Of a DNA stretch of 64,000 nucleotides, positions 1 to 9,543 are shown in pieces. The notes beneath the pieces are model-generated. The model saw nothing but the letters and a program-made list of their open reading frames with translations. It had not been told where the DNA came from and did no database searches. The stretch is from positions 186,001 to 250,000 of the forward strand of contig NZ_WBOM01000001.1 of the NCBI RefSeq assembly GCF_008973755.1, given 5' to 3'. The position numbers and the translations under genes are program-made. The first letter of the stretch is position 1. Every line of letters begins with the position of its first letter. This DNA comes from Nitrincola alkalilacustris. GTDB taxonomy: Bacteria > Pseudomonadota > Gammaproteobacteria > Pseudomonadales > Balneatricaceae.

Positions 1-1
1 A

Positions 2-1747
2 TCCCGAAGCCTGACCTGGGGATTGGGGCTGCTGACGCTGCTGGCCGGTGTGTTGCCAGCCGTTGCGGCCTATCTCGGCCAGTTGATCGTAGACTCGGTG
101 GTGCAGGCGATGGCCGATTATCAGACACATGGCCAGGTGGACTACTGGCCTATGTTGCGTTTCGTGCTGATGGAGTGTCTGGTGATCGTGCTGATCTCGG
201 CGGCACAGCGTGGCCTGTCAGCACAGCAGTCGCTGCTGCGAGCCCTGCTTGGGCAGCGGGTCAACGAGATGATACTGGAAAAGGCGCAGACCCTGTCACT
301 GGCTCAGTTTGAAGACTCCGAATTCTACGACAAGCTGACCCGGGCCAGGCGCGAGGCATCTGTACGCCCGCTCGCGCTGGTCAACAAGACCTTCGGTTTG
401 ATCCAGAACGCGATCTCTATGCTCAGTTTTGCCTTCCTGCTGGTGCAATTTTCGCCTTGGGCGATACTGGTGCTGTTTCTGGCGGCCCTGCCAGTGTTTA
501 TCGCCGAAGCCAAGTTCTCTGGTGATGCCTTCCGCCTGTTCCGCTGGCGCTCACCTGATACACGGATGCAGATGTATCTGGAAACTGTGCTGGCGCGTGA
601 AGACAGTATTAAGGAGGTCAAGCTTTTCGGCCTCGGCAAACTGTTCCTGCAGCGCTACAAGGATATTTTCCACAAGCTCTATGCCGAGGACAGGCGCCTG
701 ACACTGCGCCGTGATGGCTGGGGGTTTGCACTGGGGCTGCTGGGCACTCTGGCATTTTATGGCGCTTATGCCTGGATCGTGATCGAAACCGTGCAGGGAC
801 TCATCACCCTGGGGCAGATGACCATGTATCTGATGGTGTTCAAGCAGGGGCAGGCGGCGATCAGTGCCAGCCTCACCGCAATCAGCGGTATGTATGAGGA
901 TAACCTCTATCTGTCCAATCTGTATGAATATCTGGAGCAACCGGTGGCATCGGATGCCGGTGAAGCCACAGAGGGGCCGGACCCGAGCGACGGTATTCGC
1001 TTTGAGCAGGTCAGCTTTACCTATCCCGGCAGTCAGCGCCCGGCATTGCAGGATATCTCGTTGAATCTGAAACCGGGTCAGAGTCTGGCGCTGGTGGGTG
1101 AGAATGGCTCAGGCAAAACCACCCTTATCAAACTGCTGACACGCCTTTATCAACCTTCGTCCGGGCGTATTCTGCTGGATGGGCTGGATCTGAATGAATG
1201 GGATCCGGTACGACTGCGTCAACGTGTCGGGGTGATTTTTCAGGACTTTGTGCGTTATCAGCTACTGGTCGGTGAGAACCTGGGGGCGGGCGATGTTGAG
1301 GCTTTCAGTGATGAAGCGCGCTGGCAGGAAGCTGGTGAGCTGGGGCTGGCCGATCCTTTTATCCGTGAACTGAATAAAGGCTATCACACGCAACTGGGGC
1401 GCTGGTTCAAGGGTGGGCAGGAGCTGTCCGGCGGGCAGTGGCAGAAGATCGCGCTGAGCCGTGCCTTCATGCGCAGTGCTGCCGATATTCTGGTGCTGGA
1501 TGAGCCGACGGCAGCCATGGATGCCGAAGCGGAGGCCACGATCTTTGAACATTTTCGCCAGCATACAACGCAACGCATGGTGATTCTTATCTCGCATCGC
1601 TTCTCCACCGTGCGCAACGCTGATCAGATCGTGCTGATCAATGCCGGACGTGTTGTGGAGCGAGGTACCCATCATGAGCTGCTGGCACTGAACGGGCGCT
1701 ATGCCGACCTTTTCCATCTGCAGGCGAAGGGTTATCAACTGGACTGA
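2..1747 (+). CDS. ABC exporter, fused membrane and ATPase domains (5' end outside window)
   Basis: This is an ABCB-type half transporter that would dimerise in the inner membrane and drive export by ATP hydrolysis; the substrate cannot be told. The N-terminal ~320 residues are hydrophobic membrane helices. The ATPase half carries Walker A (GENGSGKTT, near residue 360 counted from position 23), the LSGGQ signature near 468, Walker B (ILVLDEPTAAMD) near 490 and the switch histidine in ISHRFS. The frame stays open to the window edge and a TTG at 23 is a poor start, so the true start probably lies upstream. The ATPase half is complete and looks functional. No neighbour hints at the cargo. Confidence 0.85.
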   Translation, partial: SRSLTWGLGLLTLLAGVLPAVAAYLGQLIVDSVVQAMADYQTHGQVDYWPMLRFVLMECLVIVLISAAQRGLSAQQSLLRALLGQRVNEMILEKAQTLSLAQFEDSEFYDKLTRARREASVRPLALVNKTFGLIQNAISMLSFAFLLVQFSPWAILVLFLAALPVFIAEAKFSGDAFRLFRWRSPDTRMQMYLETVLAREDSIKEVKLFGLGKLFLQRYKDIFHKLYAEDRRLTLRRDGWGFALGLLGTLAFYGAYAWIVIETVQGLITLGQMTMYLMVFKQGQAAISASLTAISGMYEDNLYLSNLYEYLEQPVASDAGEATEGPDPSDGIRFEQVSFTYPGSQRPALQDISLNLKPGQSLALVGENGSGKTTLIKLLTRLYQPSSGRILLDGLDLNEWDPVRLRQRVGVIFQDFVRYQLLVGENLGAGDVEAFSDEARWQEAGELGLADPFIRELNKGYHTQLGRWFKGGQELSGGQWQKIALSRAFMRSAADILVLDEPTAAMDAEAEATIFEHFRQHTTQRMVILISHRFSTVRNADQIVLINAGRVVERGTHHELLALNGRYADLFHLQAKGYQLD

Positions 1748-1769
1748 ATACGCAGCTATTGATCTCTGC

Positions 1770-1784
1770 TGTCGCTTAGAGACA
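1770..1784 (-). promoter_or_regulatory. Candidate GbdR-type operator upstream of glyA
   Basis: Read on the minus strand this is TGTCTCTAAGCGACA. It matches two direct repeats upstream of the gbdR gene (43280 and 43320) at TGYC and AGCGACA, giving the consensus TGYCYNNRAGCGACA. A second GCGACA core lies at 1789-1794. Shared use by the regulator gene and the sarcosine operon is an inference; the match is seen directly. Confidence 0.45.
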
Positions 1785-1797
1785 GGTATGTCGCAAA

Positions 1798-1891
1798 TGG
1801 TGCGGGTCTTGACGGTGGCAAGCATCTGACCCAATAAGGGTAAGACTAACATCGCACCAAGCATGGCAAAGTACCAGGAGTGCCGTCCTGG
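1798..1891 (+). promoter_or_regulatory. Structured 5' leader of the glyA-sox operon, possible riboswitch
   Basis: The leader can fold into an outer stem of TGGTGCG (1798-1804) with CGCACCA (1853-1859). Inside it GTCTT (1806-1810) can pair with AAGAC (1842-1846), and ACCC (1829-1832) with GGGT (1838-1841). A second hairpin, CCAGGA (1874-1879) with TCCTGG (1886-1891), lies just before the glyA ribosome binding site. The nested stems suggest cis regulation of a folate- and glycine-linked operon. I do not recognise it as a specific known riboswitch class. Confidence 0.4.
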
Positions 1892-1929
1892 AGGGTATTT
1901 TGCTACACAATAAAAGACAGGAGATGCAG

Positions 1930-3225
1930 ATGATCAACCGTGATGGCTATGCCCGTGAAGATAAACTTGATGCTTTTGATGCCGAACTTGCAGCGGCACT
2001 GAATGAGGAGCAAGAGCGCCAGGAAGTGCATATTGAACTGATTGCCTCCGAGAACTACGCCAGTGTGCGAGTGATGGAAGCTCAGGGCGGTCAGCTGACC
2101 AATAAATATGCCGAAGGCTACCCGGGCAAGCGTTATTACGGTGGTTGTGAAGCGGTCGACAAGGTTGAAGCGTTGGCGATCGAGCGTGCCTGCCAGCTGT
2201 TCGGTGCCTGCTATGCCAATGTGCAGCCACACTCCGGTGCGCAGGCGAATGCGGCGGTCTTTATGGCGCTGGTTTCACCGGGTGATACGATCCTCGGCAT
2301 GAGCCTGGCACACGGTGGTCACCTGACTCACGGCGCTGCGCCTAACTTTTCCGGCAAGAACTACAATGCTGTGCAGTATGGTCTGAAGCCGGAAACCGGC
2401 GAGATCGACTACGAGCAGGTTGAAGCACTGGCGCGTGAGCACAAGCCAAAAATGATCATTGCCGGTTTCTCTGCCTACTCACTGGTGGTGGACTGGGCTC
2501 GTTTTCGTCGTATTGCCGACGAAGTGGGCGCATTTCTGTTTGTTGATATGGCACACGTGGCGGGTCTGGTTGCGGCAGGTCTCTACCCCAGCCCACTGCC
2601 TCATGCACATGTTGTCTCTACTACAACGCATAAAACCCTGCGTGGCCCACGCGGCGGCCTGATTCTGACTGCGCTGAACGACGAAGCGCTGCACAAGAAA
2701 CTCAACGGTGCTGTATTCCCCGGTCAGCAGGGTGGTCCGCTGATGCATGTGATCGCAGCCAAAGCGGTCGCGTTCAAAGAGGCGATGGCACCGGAGTTCA
2801 AAACCTATCAGCAGCAGGTGCTGGATAACGCCAAGGCGATGGCCAGTGTGTTTATCGAGCGTGGCTATGATGTTGTATCAGGCGGCACCGAGGATCACCT
2901 GTTCCTGGTCTCTCTGATCCGTCAGGCGATCACCGGTAAAGATGCTGATGCAGCACTGGGCCGTTCACACATCACCGTGAACAAGAACAGCGTGCCGAAT
3001 GATCCGCAGAGCCCGTTTGTGACATCTGGCTTGCGCATTGGCACCCCGGCGGTTACCTCACGTGGTTTTGAAGTGGCCGAGTGTACGCAACTGGCCGGTT
3101 GGATCTGCGATATTCTGGACGTGCTGGCTGCCGGTGAAGATACCGCTGCCATCGAAGAGCAGACCCGTGGCAAGGTGGCTGAGCTTTGCGCACGCTTCCC
3201 TGTTTATACCGATACCCGCGCCTGA
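1930..3225 (+). CDS. glyA: Serine hydroxymethyltransferase
   Basis: This PLP enzyme interconverts glycine plus 5,10-methylene-tetrahydrofolate and serine in the cytoplasm. The PLP lysine sits in [14 protein letters not shown] (about K235), and the [10 protein letters not shown] and [13 protein letters not shown] family blocks are intact. The start at 1930 is preferred because AGGAG (1919-1923) lies six bases upstream; an earlier ATG at 1924 and a TTG at 1900 are in frame but badly placed. The length, 431 residues, is normal. It leads a glyA-soxBDAG-purU operon, as known in pseudomonads, so its job here is probably to take glycine and the methylene-folate formed from sarcosine to serine. It may be a second, catabolic copy beside a housekeeping glyA elsewhere. 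Confidence 0.96.
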   Translation: MINRDGYAREDKLDAFDAELAAALNEEQERQEVHIELIASENYASVRVMEAQGGQLTNKYAEGYPGKRYYGGCEAVDKVEALAIERACQLFGACYANVQPHSGAQANAAVFMALVSPGDTILGMSLAHGGHLTHGAAPNFSGKNYNAVQYGLKPETGEIDYEQVEALAREHKPKMIIAGFSAYSLVVDWARFRRIADEVGAFLFVDMAHVAGLVAAGLYPSPLPHAHVVSTTTHKTLRGPRGGLILTALNDEALHKKLNGAVFPGQQGGPLMHVIAAKAVAFKEAMAPEFKTYQQQVLDNAKAMASVFIERGYDVVSGGTEDHLFLVSLIRQAITGKDADAALGRSHITVNKNSVPNDPQSPFVTSGLRIGTPAVTSRGFEVAECTQLAGWICDILDVLAAGEDTAAIEEQTRGKVAELCARFPVYTDTRA

Positions 3226-3246
3226 TTCAGGCCCTGGAGAGTTAAA

Positions 3247-4497
3247 ATGCAGCGTTATTCAGGTTTCGGGCTGGCCAAACATGCCCTCACTCATCATGAG
3301 AACTGGCAGCGGATGTGGCGTAATCCCACACCGAAAAAACAGTACGATGCAATCATCGTCGGCGGCGGCGGTCACGGTCTGGCGACCGCCTACTATCTGG
3401 CCAAAGAGCACGGTATGACCAATATCGCTGTGATAGAGAAGGGCTGGCTGGGAGGCGGCAACACCGCACGTAACACCACTATCGTACGCTCCAACTACCT
3501 GTGGGATGAGGCGGCTCATCTGTATGAGCATGCGATGAAGCTCTGGGAAGGGTTGTCGCAGGATCTCAACTACAACGTGATGTTCTCGCAGCGCGGTGTC
3601 CTTAACCTGGGCCACACGCTGCAGGATATGCGCGATATACAGCGTCGTGTCAACGCCAACCGTTTGAACGGTATCGATGGCGAAGTGCTGGATGCAAAAC
3701 AGGTCAGCGAGATCGTACCGATGCTGGATTGTTCCGCCAATACCCGCTATCCGGTGCTGGGTGCTTCCTGGCAGCCGCGTGCTGGTGTGGCTCGTCATGA
3801 CGCCGTGGCATGGGGCTTTGCCCGCGGTGCCGACAGTCTGGGCGTGGATCTGCTGCAGCAGACGGAAGTGACCGGTATGCGTATTGAGGATGGCCAGATA
3901 ATCGGTGTTGAAACCAATCGCGGATTTATCGGCTCCACGCGCGTCGGTTGTGTCGCGGCAGGTAACTCCAGCGTGCTGGCGAAGATGGCGGGTATCAAGC
4001 TGCCATTGGAGTCACACCCGCTGCAGGCACTGGTATCCGAGCCGATCAAACCGATTCTGGATACGGTAGTGATGTCCAACCATGTGCATGGCTATATCAG
4101 CCAGTCGGACAAGGGCGACCTGGTCATCGGTGCCGGTATCGATGGCTACAACGGCTATGGCCAGCGCGGCAGCTATCCGACGGTTGAGCACACGCTGCAG
4201 GCGATTGTCGAGATGTTCCCGGTTTTCTCCAGGGTGCGTATGAACCGCCAGTGGGGCGGAATCGTGGATACCTGCCCGGATGCCTGTCCGATCCTGTCAG
4301 CCACCAAGGTGAAGGGCCTGTTCTTCAACTGTGGTTGGGGTACCGGTGGCTTCAAGGCTACACCGGGCTCCGGCAATGTGTTTGCCTGGACGCTGGCCAA
4401 GGGCTATGCCCATCCGCTGGCGGCACCTTTCAGTATAGATCGCTTCCATACTGGCCAATTGATCGACGAGCACGGCGCTGCCGGCGTCGCCCACTGA
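3247..4497 (+). CDS. soxB: Sarcosine oxidase beta subunit
   Basis: Beta subunit of heterotetrameric sarcosine oxidase, which oxidatively demethylates sarcosine to glycine; the methyl group goes to tetrahydrofolate as methylene or is released as formaldehyde. A dinucleotide-binding fold ([17 protein letters not shown]) starts near residue 36. The [11 protein letters not shown] segment includes a histidine near residue 184 that in this family carries the covalent FMN. The [14 protein letters not shown] block near the C terminus is also present. GGAGAG lies six bases before the ATG. The 416-residue length is standard. It follows glyA by 21 bases and is followed by soxD after 15 bases. Confidence 0.96.
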   Translation: MQRYSGFGLAKHALTHHENWQRMWRNPTPKKQYDAIIVGGGGHGLATAYYLAKEHGMTNIAVIEKGWLGGGNTARNTTIVRSNYLWDEAAHLYEHAMKLWEGLSQDLNYNVMFSQRGVLNLGHTLQDMRDIQRRVNANRLNGIDGEVLDAKQVSEIVPMLDCSANTRYPVLGASWQPRAGVARHDAVAWGFARGADSLGVDLLQQTEVTGMRIEDGQIIGVETNRGFIGSTRVGCVAAGNSSVLAKMAGIKLPLESHPLQALVSEPIKPILDTVVMSNHVHGYISQSDKGDLVIGAGIDGYNGYGQRGSYPTVEHTLQAIVEMFPVFSRVRMNRQWGGIVDTCPDACPILSATKVKGLFFNCGWGTGGFKATPGSGNVFAWTLAKGYAHPLAAPFSIDRFHTGQLIDEHGAAGVAH

Positions 4498-4512
4498 TTC
4501 GAGGGAATTCAC

Positions 4513-4821
4513 ATGTTGCATATCTATTGTCCCTACTGTGGCGAGCATCGCGAAGAGAGCGAGTTCCGGCCCAAAGGTCAGGCACATATCATCCGTCCGA
4601 AAGATCCGGTCAACACTTCGGATGAAGAGTGGGGTGATTACCTGTTTTTCCGTGAAAACCCACGTGGCATTCATCATGAGATGTGGGTACATGCCGTGGG
4701 CTGTCGCAAGTTTTTCAATGTCACGCGTGACACCGTCAGTTACGAAATTCTTGAGGTTTACAAAATGGGTGAGCAGCCCACAGTCACCGCTGCCACGCAG
4801 CAAAAAGGAGGTCAGAAATGA
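4513..4821 (+). CDS. soxD: Sarcosine oxidase delta subunit
   Basis: This small zinc-binding subunit of tetrameric sarcosine oxidase is 102 residues long, normal for the family. The likely zinc ligands are visible: C6 and C9 in CPYC, and H60 and C64 in VHAVGC, the same pattern as the characterised corynebacterial enzyme. Its last codons overlap the soxA start in an ATGA, and the soxA ribosome binding site (AAGGAGGT) lies within its 3' end, so alpha and delta are translationally coupled. Confidence 0.95.
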   Translation: MLHIYCPYCGEHREESEFRPKGQAHIIRPKDPVNTSDEEWGDYLFFRENPRGIHHEMWVHAVGCRKFFNVTRDTVSYEILEVYKMGEQPTVTAATQQKGGQK

Positions 4822-7800
4822 GCCAGATTAATCGTCTGACCCAGGGCGGCCGTATCGACCGCTCTAAAACGCTGAACTTCAGTTTTAACGGTACCAGCTA
4901 TACCGGTTTCCCCGGTGATACTCTGGCATCTGCACTGCTGGCTAACGGGGTGGATATTGTTAACCGCAGCTTCAAATACTCGCGTCCCCGCGGCATTGTT
5001 GCGGCTGGCGCGGAAGAGCCCAATGCCGTGGTGCAGTTGGGTTCCACCGAAGCGGCGCAGGTGCCTAACGTACGTGCCACACAGCAGGCGCTGTATCAGG
5101 GTCTGACCGCTGCCAGCACCAATGGCTGGCCGAATGTACAGAACGATGTGATGGGTCTGCTCGGTAAGCTGGGTGGCAAGATGATGCCGCCGGGTTTCTA
5201 CTACAAGACCTTCATGACGCCCGCTTCCATGTGGATGACCTATGAAAAGCTGATCCGCAAGGCAGCGGGTCTGGGTCGCAGCCCACGTGAGAATGACCCC
5301 GACATCTATGACCACATGCACCGCCATTGCGACGTGCTGGTGATCGGTGCCGGTCCTGCTGGTCTGGCCGCTGCGCTGGCAGCTGGTCGCAGCGGTGCGC
5401 GCGTGATCATCTGTGATGAGCAGGAAGAGATGGGTGGCTCGTTGTTGGATTCTCGTGATCTGATCAACGGACAGGATCCTGCACTCTGGGCTGCTGCCGC
5501 GGTTGCTGAACTGCTGGCGATGGACGAGGTGCTGGTTCTGCCGCGCACCACGGCCAATGGCTATCATGATCATAACTTTGTGACGCTGCACGAGCGCCGT
5601 ACCGAGCACCTGGCCGATACTGCACCGCAGATTAACGGCCAGCCGCAGGCGCGTGCGCGCATGCATCATATTCGTGCCGGTCAGGTGATTCTGGCGACGG
5701 GTGCACATGATCGTCCAGTGGTCTATGCCAACAACGATGTGCCGGGCAATATGCTGGCCAGCGCAGTGTCCACCTATATCCGTCGCTATGGCGTGGTGCC
5801 GGGCAATAAACTGGTACTGACCACCAGCAACGATTATGGCTATCGCGCAGCGCTGGACTGGCATGAAGCGGGCCGCGAAGTGGTCGCGATAGTTGATGCC
5901 CGTGCCAAGCCGGACGGTGATCTGGTCAAGGCTGCACGTGAGAAGGGGATTCGCATTATCACCGGTAGTGCGGTGTTTGAAGGCAAAGGCTCCAAGCGTG
6001 TATCTGGCGCCCGTGTTGCTCGGATCGATCTGGACAACTTCAAACTGGCCGGCTCCGTTGAAGATCTGGTTTGCGATACCATCGCCAGTTCCGGTGGTTA
6101 CAGCCCGGTAGTCCATTTGGCGGCGCACACAGGTGCACGTCCTGTATGGAGTGATGAAGCGATAGGCTTCCTGCCGGGCAAAGTCAAGGGGATGACTCCT
6201 GTCGGTTCGGCTCGTGCGGTCTACTCACTGAGTGCGGTACTGGCTGATGCTGTCGAAGCGGGTGCCAGTGCAGCTGCTGCCTGTGGATTTGAGTCCGGTG
6301 GCATTGAGCTGCCACAGGTACAGAGCGCTACAGAAGGTCCTGCCTGTGCGCTGTTCCAGGTACCGCATGAGAAGCCAACGATGCGCGCGCCTAAGCAGTT
6401 TGTTGATCAGCAGAATGATGTCTCAGCGGCAGCGATCGAGCTGGCTACCCGTGAAGGCTTCGAGTCGATCGAGCACGTCAAGCGCTACACAGCGATGGGC
6501 TTCGGTACCGATCAGGGCAAACTGGGTAATATTAACGGCATGGCGATTGCCGCTCGCTGTCTGGGTCAGACGATCCCGCAGACCGGCACCACCGTGTTCC
6601 GTCCCAACTACACACCGATCACCTTCGGTGCGATCGCCGGTCGTCATTGCCGTGATCTGTTCGATCCTGAACGCTATACGGCGCTGCATTCGTGGCACCT
6701 CAAGCGCGGGGCAAAGTTTGAGGATGTCGGCCAGTGGAAACGTCCCTGGTACTTCCCGATCGGTAACGAAAGCATGCACGACGCCGTGGCGCGTGAGTGT
6801 CTGGCAGTGCGTGAAAAAGTCGGTATTCTGGATGCGTCCACCCTGGGCAAGATCGATATTCAGGGTAAGGATGCACGCGAATTCCTCGGCCGCATCTACA
6901 CCAACAAGTGGGAAAAACTGGGTGTCGGCAAGGCGCGTTATGGTCTGATGTGTAAAGACGACGGCATGGTGATGGACGATGGTGTTACCACTTGTCTGGC
7001 GGAAGATCACTTCCTGATGACCACCACCACCGGCGGCGCAGCGGGTATCCTGGAGTGGCTGGAGTTGTGGCACCAGACCGAGTGGCCGGAGCTGGAGGTT
7101 TATTTCAACACCGTGACTGACCACTGGGCGACCATGACGATTACCGGACCGCGTGCTCGTGATCTGCTGTCGGAAGTAACTGATATCGATCTCGACAAGG
7201 ACAACTTCAAATTCATGGAGTGTCGTGAAGGTCAGGTGGCCGGTGTGCCGGCAAGGGTTTACCGTATCTCCTTCACCGGCGAGCTGACCTATGAGATCAA
7301 CGTGCAGGCCAATTATGCGATGCGGGTCTGGGAAGCGCTGTTCCAGCATGAAGCCAAGTATGGTCTGACGCCTTATGGCACCGAGACAATGCACGTGCTG
7401 CGTGCAGAGAAGGGCTTCATCATCGTTGGTCAGGATACTGATGGCTCGGTCACACCGGAAGATCTTGGAATGCAGTGGTGTGTCGGTTACGACAAGCCCT
7501 TCTCCTGGATCGGCCATCGTGCGCTGACACGTCCGGATACCAAGCGTGATGATCGCAAGCAGTTGGTCGGCCTGAAACCGGTTGATCCGAAGGTGGTTCT
7601 GCAGGAGGGGGCGCAGATCGTGCGCGACCCGAATCAGACCATCCCGATGAAAATGGTTGGTCACGTCACGTCCAGTTACTACAGTCCGGTACTGAACTCA
7701 GGTTTTGCACTGGCATTGGTGATGGGTGGACACAAACGTATGGGTGAAAAGGTTTATCTGCCGATGGCAGATGGCAAGACCCATGAAGCTGAGATTGTCA

Positions 7801-7844
7801 GCCCCATCTTCTTTGATCCAAAAGGAGCGCGCCAGAATGTCTAA
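4818..7844 (+). CDS. soxA: Sarcosine oxidase alpha subunit
   Basis: The large subunit has 1008 residues. The N-terminal ~100 residues resemble the ferredoxin-like domain of the family (FSFNGTSYTGFPGDTLASAL). A dinucleotide-binding domain follows (VLVIGAGPAGLAAALAAG, from about residue 173). The C-terminal ~380 residues are a GcvT-like folate-binding aminomethyltransferase domain, which captures the methyl group on tetrahydrofolate. A perfect ribosome binding site, AAGGAGGT, precedes the ATG. It overlaps soxD by four bases and soxG by eight, as expected for subunits made in fixed ratio. All domains appear intact. Confidence 0.96.
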   Translation: MSQINRLTQGGRIDRSKTLNFSFNGTSYTGFPGDTLASALLANGVDIVNRSFKYSRPRGIVAAGAEEPNAVVQLGSTEAAQVPNVRATQQALYQGLTAASTNGWPNVQNDVMGLLGKLGGKMMPPGFYYKTFMTPASMWMTYEKLIRKAAGLGRSPRENDPDIYDHMHRHCDVLVIGAGPAGLAAALAAGRSGARVIICDEQEEMGGSLLDSRDLINGQDPALWAAAAVAELLAMDEVLVLPRTTANGYHDHNFVTLHERRTEHLADTAPQINGQPQARARMHHIRAGQVILATGAHDRPVVYANNDVPGNMLASAVSTYIRRYGVVPGNKLVLTTSNDYGYRAALDWHEAGREVVAIVDARAKPDGDLVKAAREKGIRIITGSAVFEGKGSKRVSGARVARIDLDNFKLAGSVEDLVCDTIASSGGYSPVVHLAAHTGARPVWSDEAIGFLPGKVKGMTPVGSARAVYSLSAVLADAVEAGASAAAACGFESGGIELPQVQSATEGPACALFQVPHEKPTMRAPKQFVDQQNDVSAAAIELATREGFESIEHVKRYTAMGFGTDQGKLGNINGMAIAARCLGQTIPQTGTTVFRPNYTPITFGAIAGRHCRDLFDPERYTALHSWHLKRGAKFEDVGQWKRPWYFPIGNESMHDAVARECLAVREKVGILDASTLGKIDIQGKDAREFLGRIYTNKWEKLGVGKARYGLMCKDDGMVMDDGVTTCLAEDHFLMTTTTGGAAGILEWLELWHQTEWPELEVYFNTVTDHWATMTITGPRARDLLSEVTDIDLDKDNFKFMECREGQVAGVPARVYRISFTGELTYEINVQANYAMRVWEALFQHEAKYGLTPYGTETMHVLRAEKGFIIVGQDTDGSVTPEDLGMQWCVGYDKPFSWIGHRALTRPDTKRDDRKQLVGLKPVDPKVVLQEGAQIVRDPNQTIPMKMVGHVTSSYYSPVLNSGFALALVMGGHKRMGEKVYLPMADGKTHEAEIVSPIFFDPKGARQNV

Positions 7845-8463
7845 GGTAGCCATTATCGATCAGTGCGCGGGCTCAGATGTTCGCGCCGAATCACCCATGC
7901 ACCACGTGAAGGTTCCGTCTGTTGCGGCGAATCCCGGTGTCGTGCTGGAGCAGAAACCCTTTCTGGGCCATATGACGCTGCGTGGAAACTCTGCAGATGA
8001 CGCTTTCTGTGCGGCGATTCAGCAGGTGCTGGGTGTCGCGCTGCCCCTGCAGCCATCCGCGCTGGTGCACGATGCCAGCGGCGAGAACAGCATTCAGTGG
8101 ATCTCGCCGGATGAGTGGCTGATCGTTGTGCCAGGCGGACGCGAATTCGAGGTAGAGACCGCCCTGCATCAGGCTTACAGCGGTCACTTTGCCATCGTCA
8201 CCGTCAGTGGCGGGCAGACCCTGCTGACGCTGAGTGGTCCTAATGCGCTGGATGTGCTGCACAAATCCACCGTCTATGATGTGCACCCGCGCAACTTTCC
8301 GGTGGGCAAGGGGATCACCTCCAACTTTGCCAAGGCCACGGCGATCATCCGTCGTCCGAGTGAGGATGTCTGGGAACTGATAGTGCGCCGCAGCTTTGCC
8401 GACTACTGCTACCGCTGGCTGGTGGATGCCTCACGCGAGTATGGTGTGTCGGTCAAGGTATGA
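7837..8463 (+). CDS. soxG: Sarcosine oxidase gamma subunit
   Basis: Gamma subunit of heterotetrameric sarcosine oxidase, 208 residues, with a GcvT-like fold. I place the start at 7837, where an ATG follows AAAGGAG and the gene overlaps the soxA stop by eight bases; upstream in-frame codons lie inside soxA and show shadow composition. Motifs typical of the family include the NSIQWISPDEWLIVVPG block and the final RRSFADYCYRWL region. It is the last sox subunit before a hairpin that separates it from purU. Confidence 0.94.
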   Translation: MSKVAIIDQCAGSDVRAESPMHHVKVPSVAANPGVVLEQKPFLGHMTLRGNSADDAFCAAIQQVLGVALPLQPSALVHDASGENSIQWISPDEWLIVVPGGREFEVETALHQAYSGHFAIVTVSGGQTLLTLSGPNALDVLHKSTVYDVHPRNFPVGKGITSNFAKATAIIRRPSEDVWELIVRRSFADYCYRWLVDASREYGVSVKV

Positions 8464-8470
8464 TGTAACC

Positions 8471-8497
8471 GCTGCCGACGGTGATCCCGTCGGCAGC
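8471..8497 (+). terminator. Hairpin between soxG and purU
   Basis: GCTGCCGACGG (8471-8481) pairs perfectly with CCGTCGGCAGC (8487-8497) around a five-base loop. Only a short T-rich stretch follows, so it is more likely a partial terminator or an mRNA-stabilising hairpin that lowers purU expression relative to soxBDAG. Confidence 0.6.
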
Positions 8498-8523
8498 TCA
8501 GAATTTTGTGTCCGGGGGACAAT

Positions 8524-9390
8524 ATGAACCAATCACCTGATACCTGGATCCTGGCAGCACAGTGCCCCAGTGTTATTGGCACTGTCGATGTCGTGACTCG
8601 TTTTCTGCGCGAGGAGGAGTGCTACATCACTGAACTCAACTCCTTTGATGATCGCGAGACTCAAGGGTTTTTTATTCGTGCTGAGTTTCGTCCTCAGCGC
8701 GAAGGGTTTGACGACGCTTCATTTCAGGCACGGTTTGCCGAGCGTGCGGCCGAGTTCGAGATGAACTTCGAACTGACCGCTCCGGGTACACGCATGCCGG
8801 TCGTGATCATGGTGTCCAAGGCGGATCACTGTCTGAACGATCTGCTCTATCGTCACCGTATCGGCCAGTTACCGATCGATATCCGTGCAGTGGTGTCTAA
8901 CCATCCGGATCTGGAGTCATTGGCGCAGTGGCATAATATTCCCTATCACCACTTTCCGATCACTGCTGATACCAAGGCGGAGCAGGAAGCACAAGTGTGG
9001 CAGGTGATTGAGGAAACCGGTGCCGAGCTGGTGGTGCTGGCGCGTTACATGCAGGTGTTGTCTGCCGATATGTGTGAGAAGCTGTCCGGTAAGGCGATCA
9101 ATATACACCATTCACTGCTGCCCGGTTTCAAGGGTGCCAAGCCCTATCATCAGGCTTATGCCAAGGGCGTCAAACTGGTGGGTGCGACGGCACACTACAT
9201 CAATACCGATCTGGATGAGGGCCCGATCATCGCACAGGGTGTCGAGTCGGTCGATCATGCACACTATCCCGAAGACCTGGTGGCGAAGGGGCGTGATATC
9301 GAGTGTCTGACGCTATCGCGGGCGGTCGGTTATCATGTGCAGCGTCGTGTGTTCATGCATGCCAACCGAACGGTTGTCTTTCCAAATTGA
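8524..9390 (+). CDS. purU: Formyltetrahydrofolate deformylase
   Basis: This enzyme hydrolyses 10-formyl-tetrahydrofolate to formate and tetrahydrofolate. An N-terminal ACT domain (about residues 8-85) precedes a formyltransferase-like catalytic domain with the INIHHSLLPGFKGA motif holding the conserved Asn and His. The length is 288 residues. The ATG at 8524 has GGGGGA upstream; a TTG at 8506 is less convincing. In this operon it regenerates free tetrahydrofolate after the sarcosine methyl group has been oxidised, and its formate product fits the FNT channel gene downstream. Confidence 0.95.
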   Translation: MNQSPDTWILAAQCPSVIGTVDVVTRFLREEECYITELNSFDDRETQGFFIRAEFRPQREGFDDASFQARFAERAAEFEMNFELTAPGTRMPVVIMVSKADHCLNDLLYRHRIGQLPIDIRAVVSNHPDLESLAQWHNIPYHHFPITADTKAEQEAQVWQVIEETGAELVVLARYMQVLSADMCEKLSGKAINIHHSLLPGFKGAKPYHQAYAKGVKLVGATAHYINTDLDEGPIIAQGVESVDHAHYPEDLVAKGRDIECLTLSRAVGYHVQRRVFMHANRTVVFPN

Positions 9391-9441
9391 GTCCCAACTG
9401 AGTTCCAATTGAGTCCCGACTGATTCCCAGTTGATCCCCAA
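9387..9441 (+). repeat. Five tandem 11-base repeats overlapping the purU stop codon
   Basis: Five consecutive 11-base units start at 9387, 9398, 9409, 9420 and 9431, with consensus YTGAGTCCCAA. The first unit contains the purU stop codon. Each unit supplies a TGA, and copies differ at one to three positions. No family is recognised. Confidence 0.8.
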
Positions 9442-9543
9442 CCGAAACAACCGGGCATTTCGAACAGCCGCTGCTGGCGCTTGATGACAAGCGTGCAGCG
9501 GATTCTTCGTGGTGCCCTATAATAATGATAACGAGGAAAAACC

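Noticed and set aside
1798-1891. Naming the glyA leader as a glycine, SAM or tetrahydrofolate riboswitch
   Set aside because: I could not match a conserved core of those classes with confidence, so only the structure is reported.
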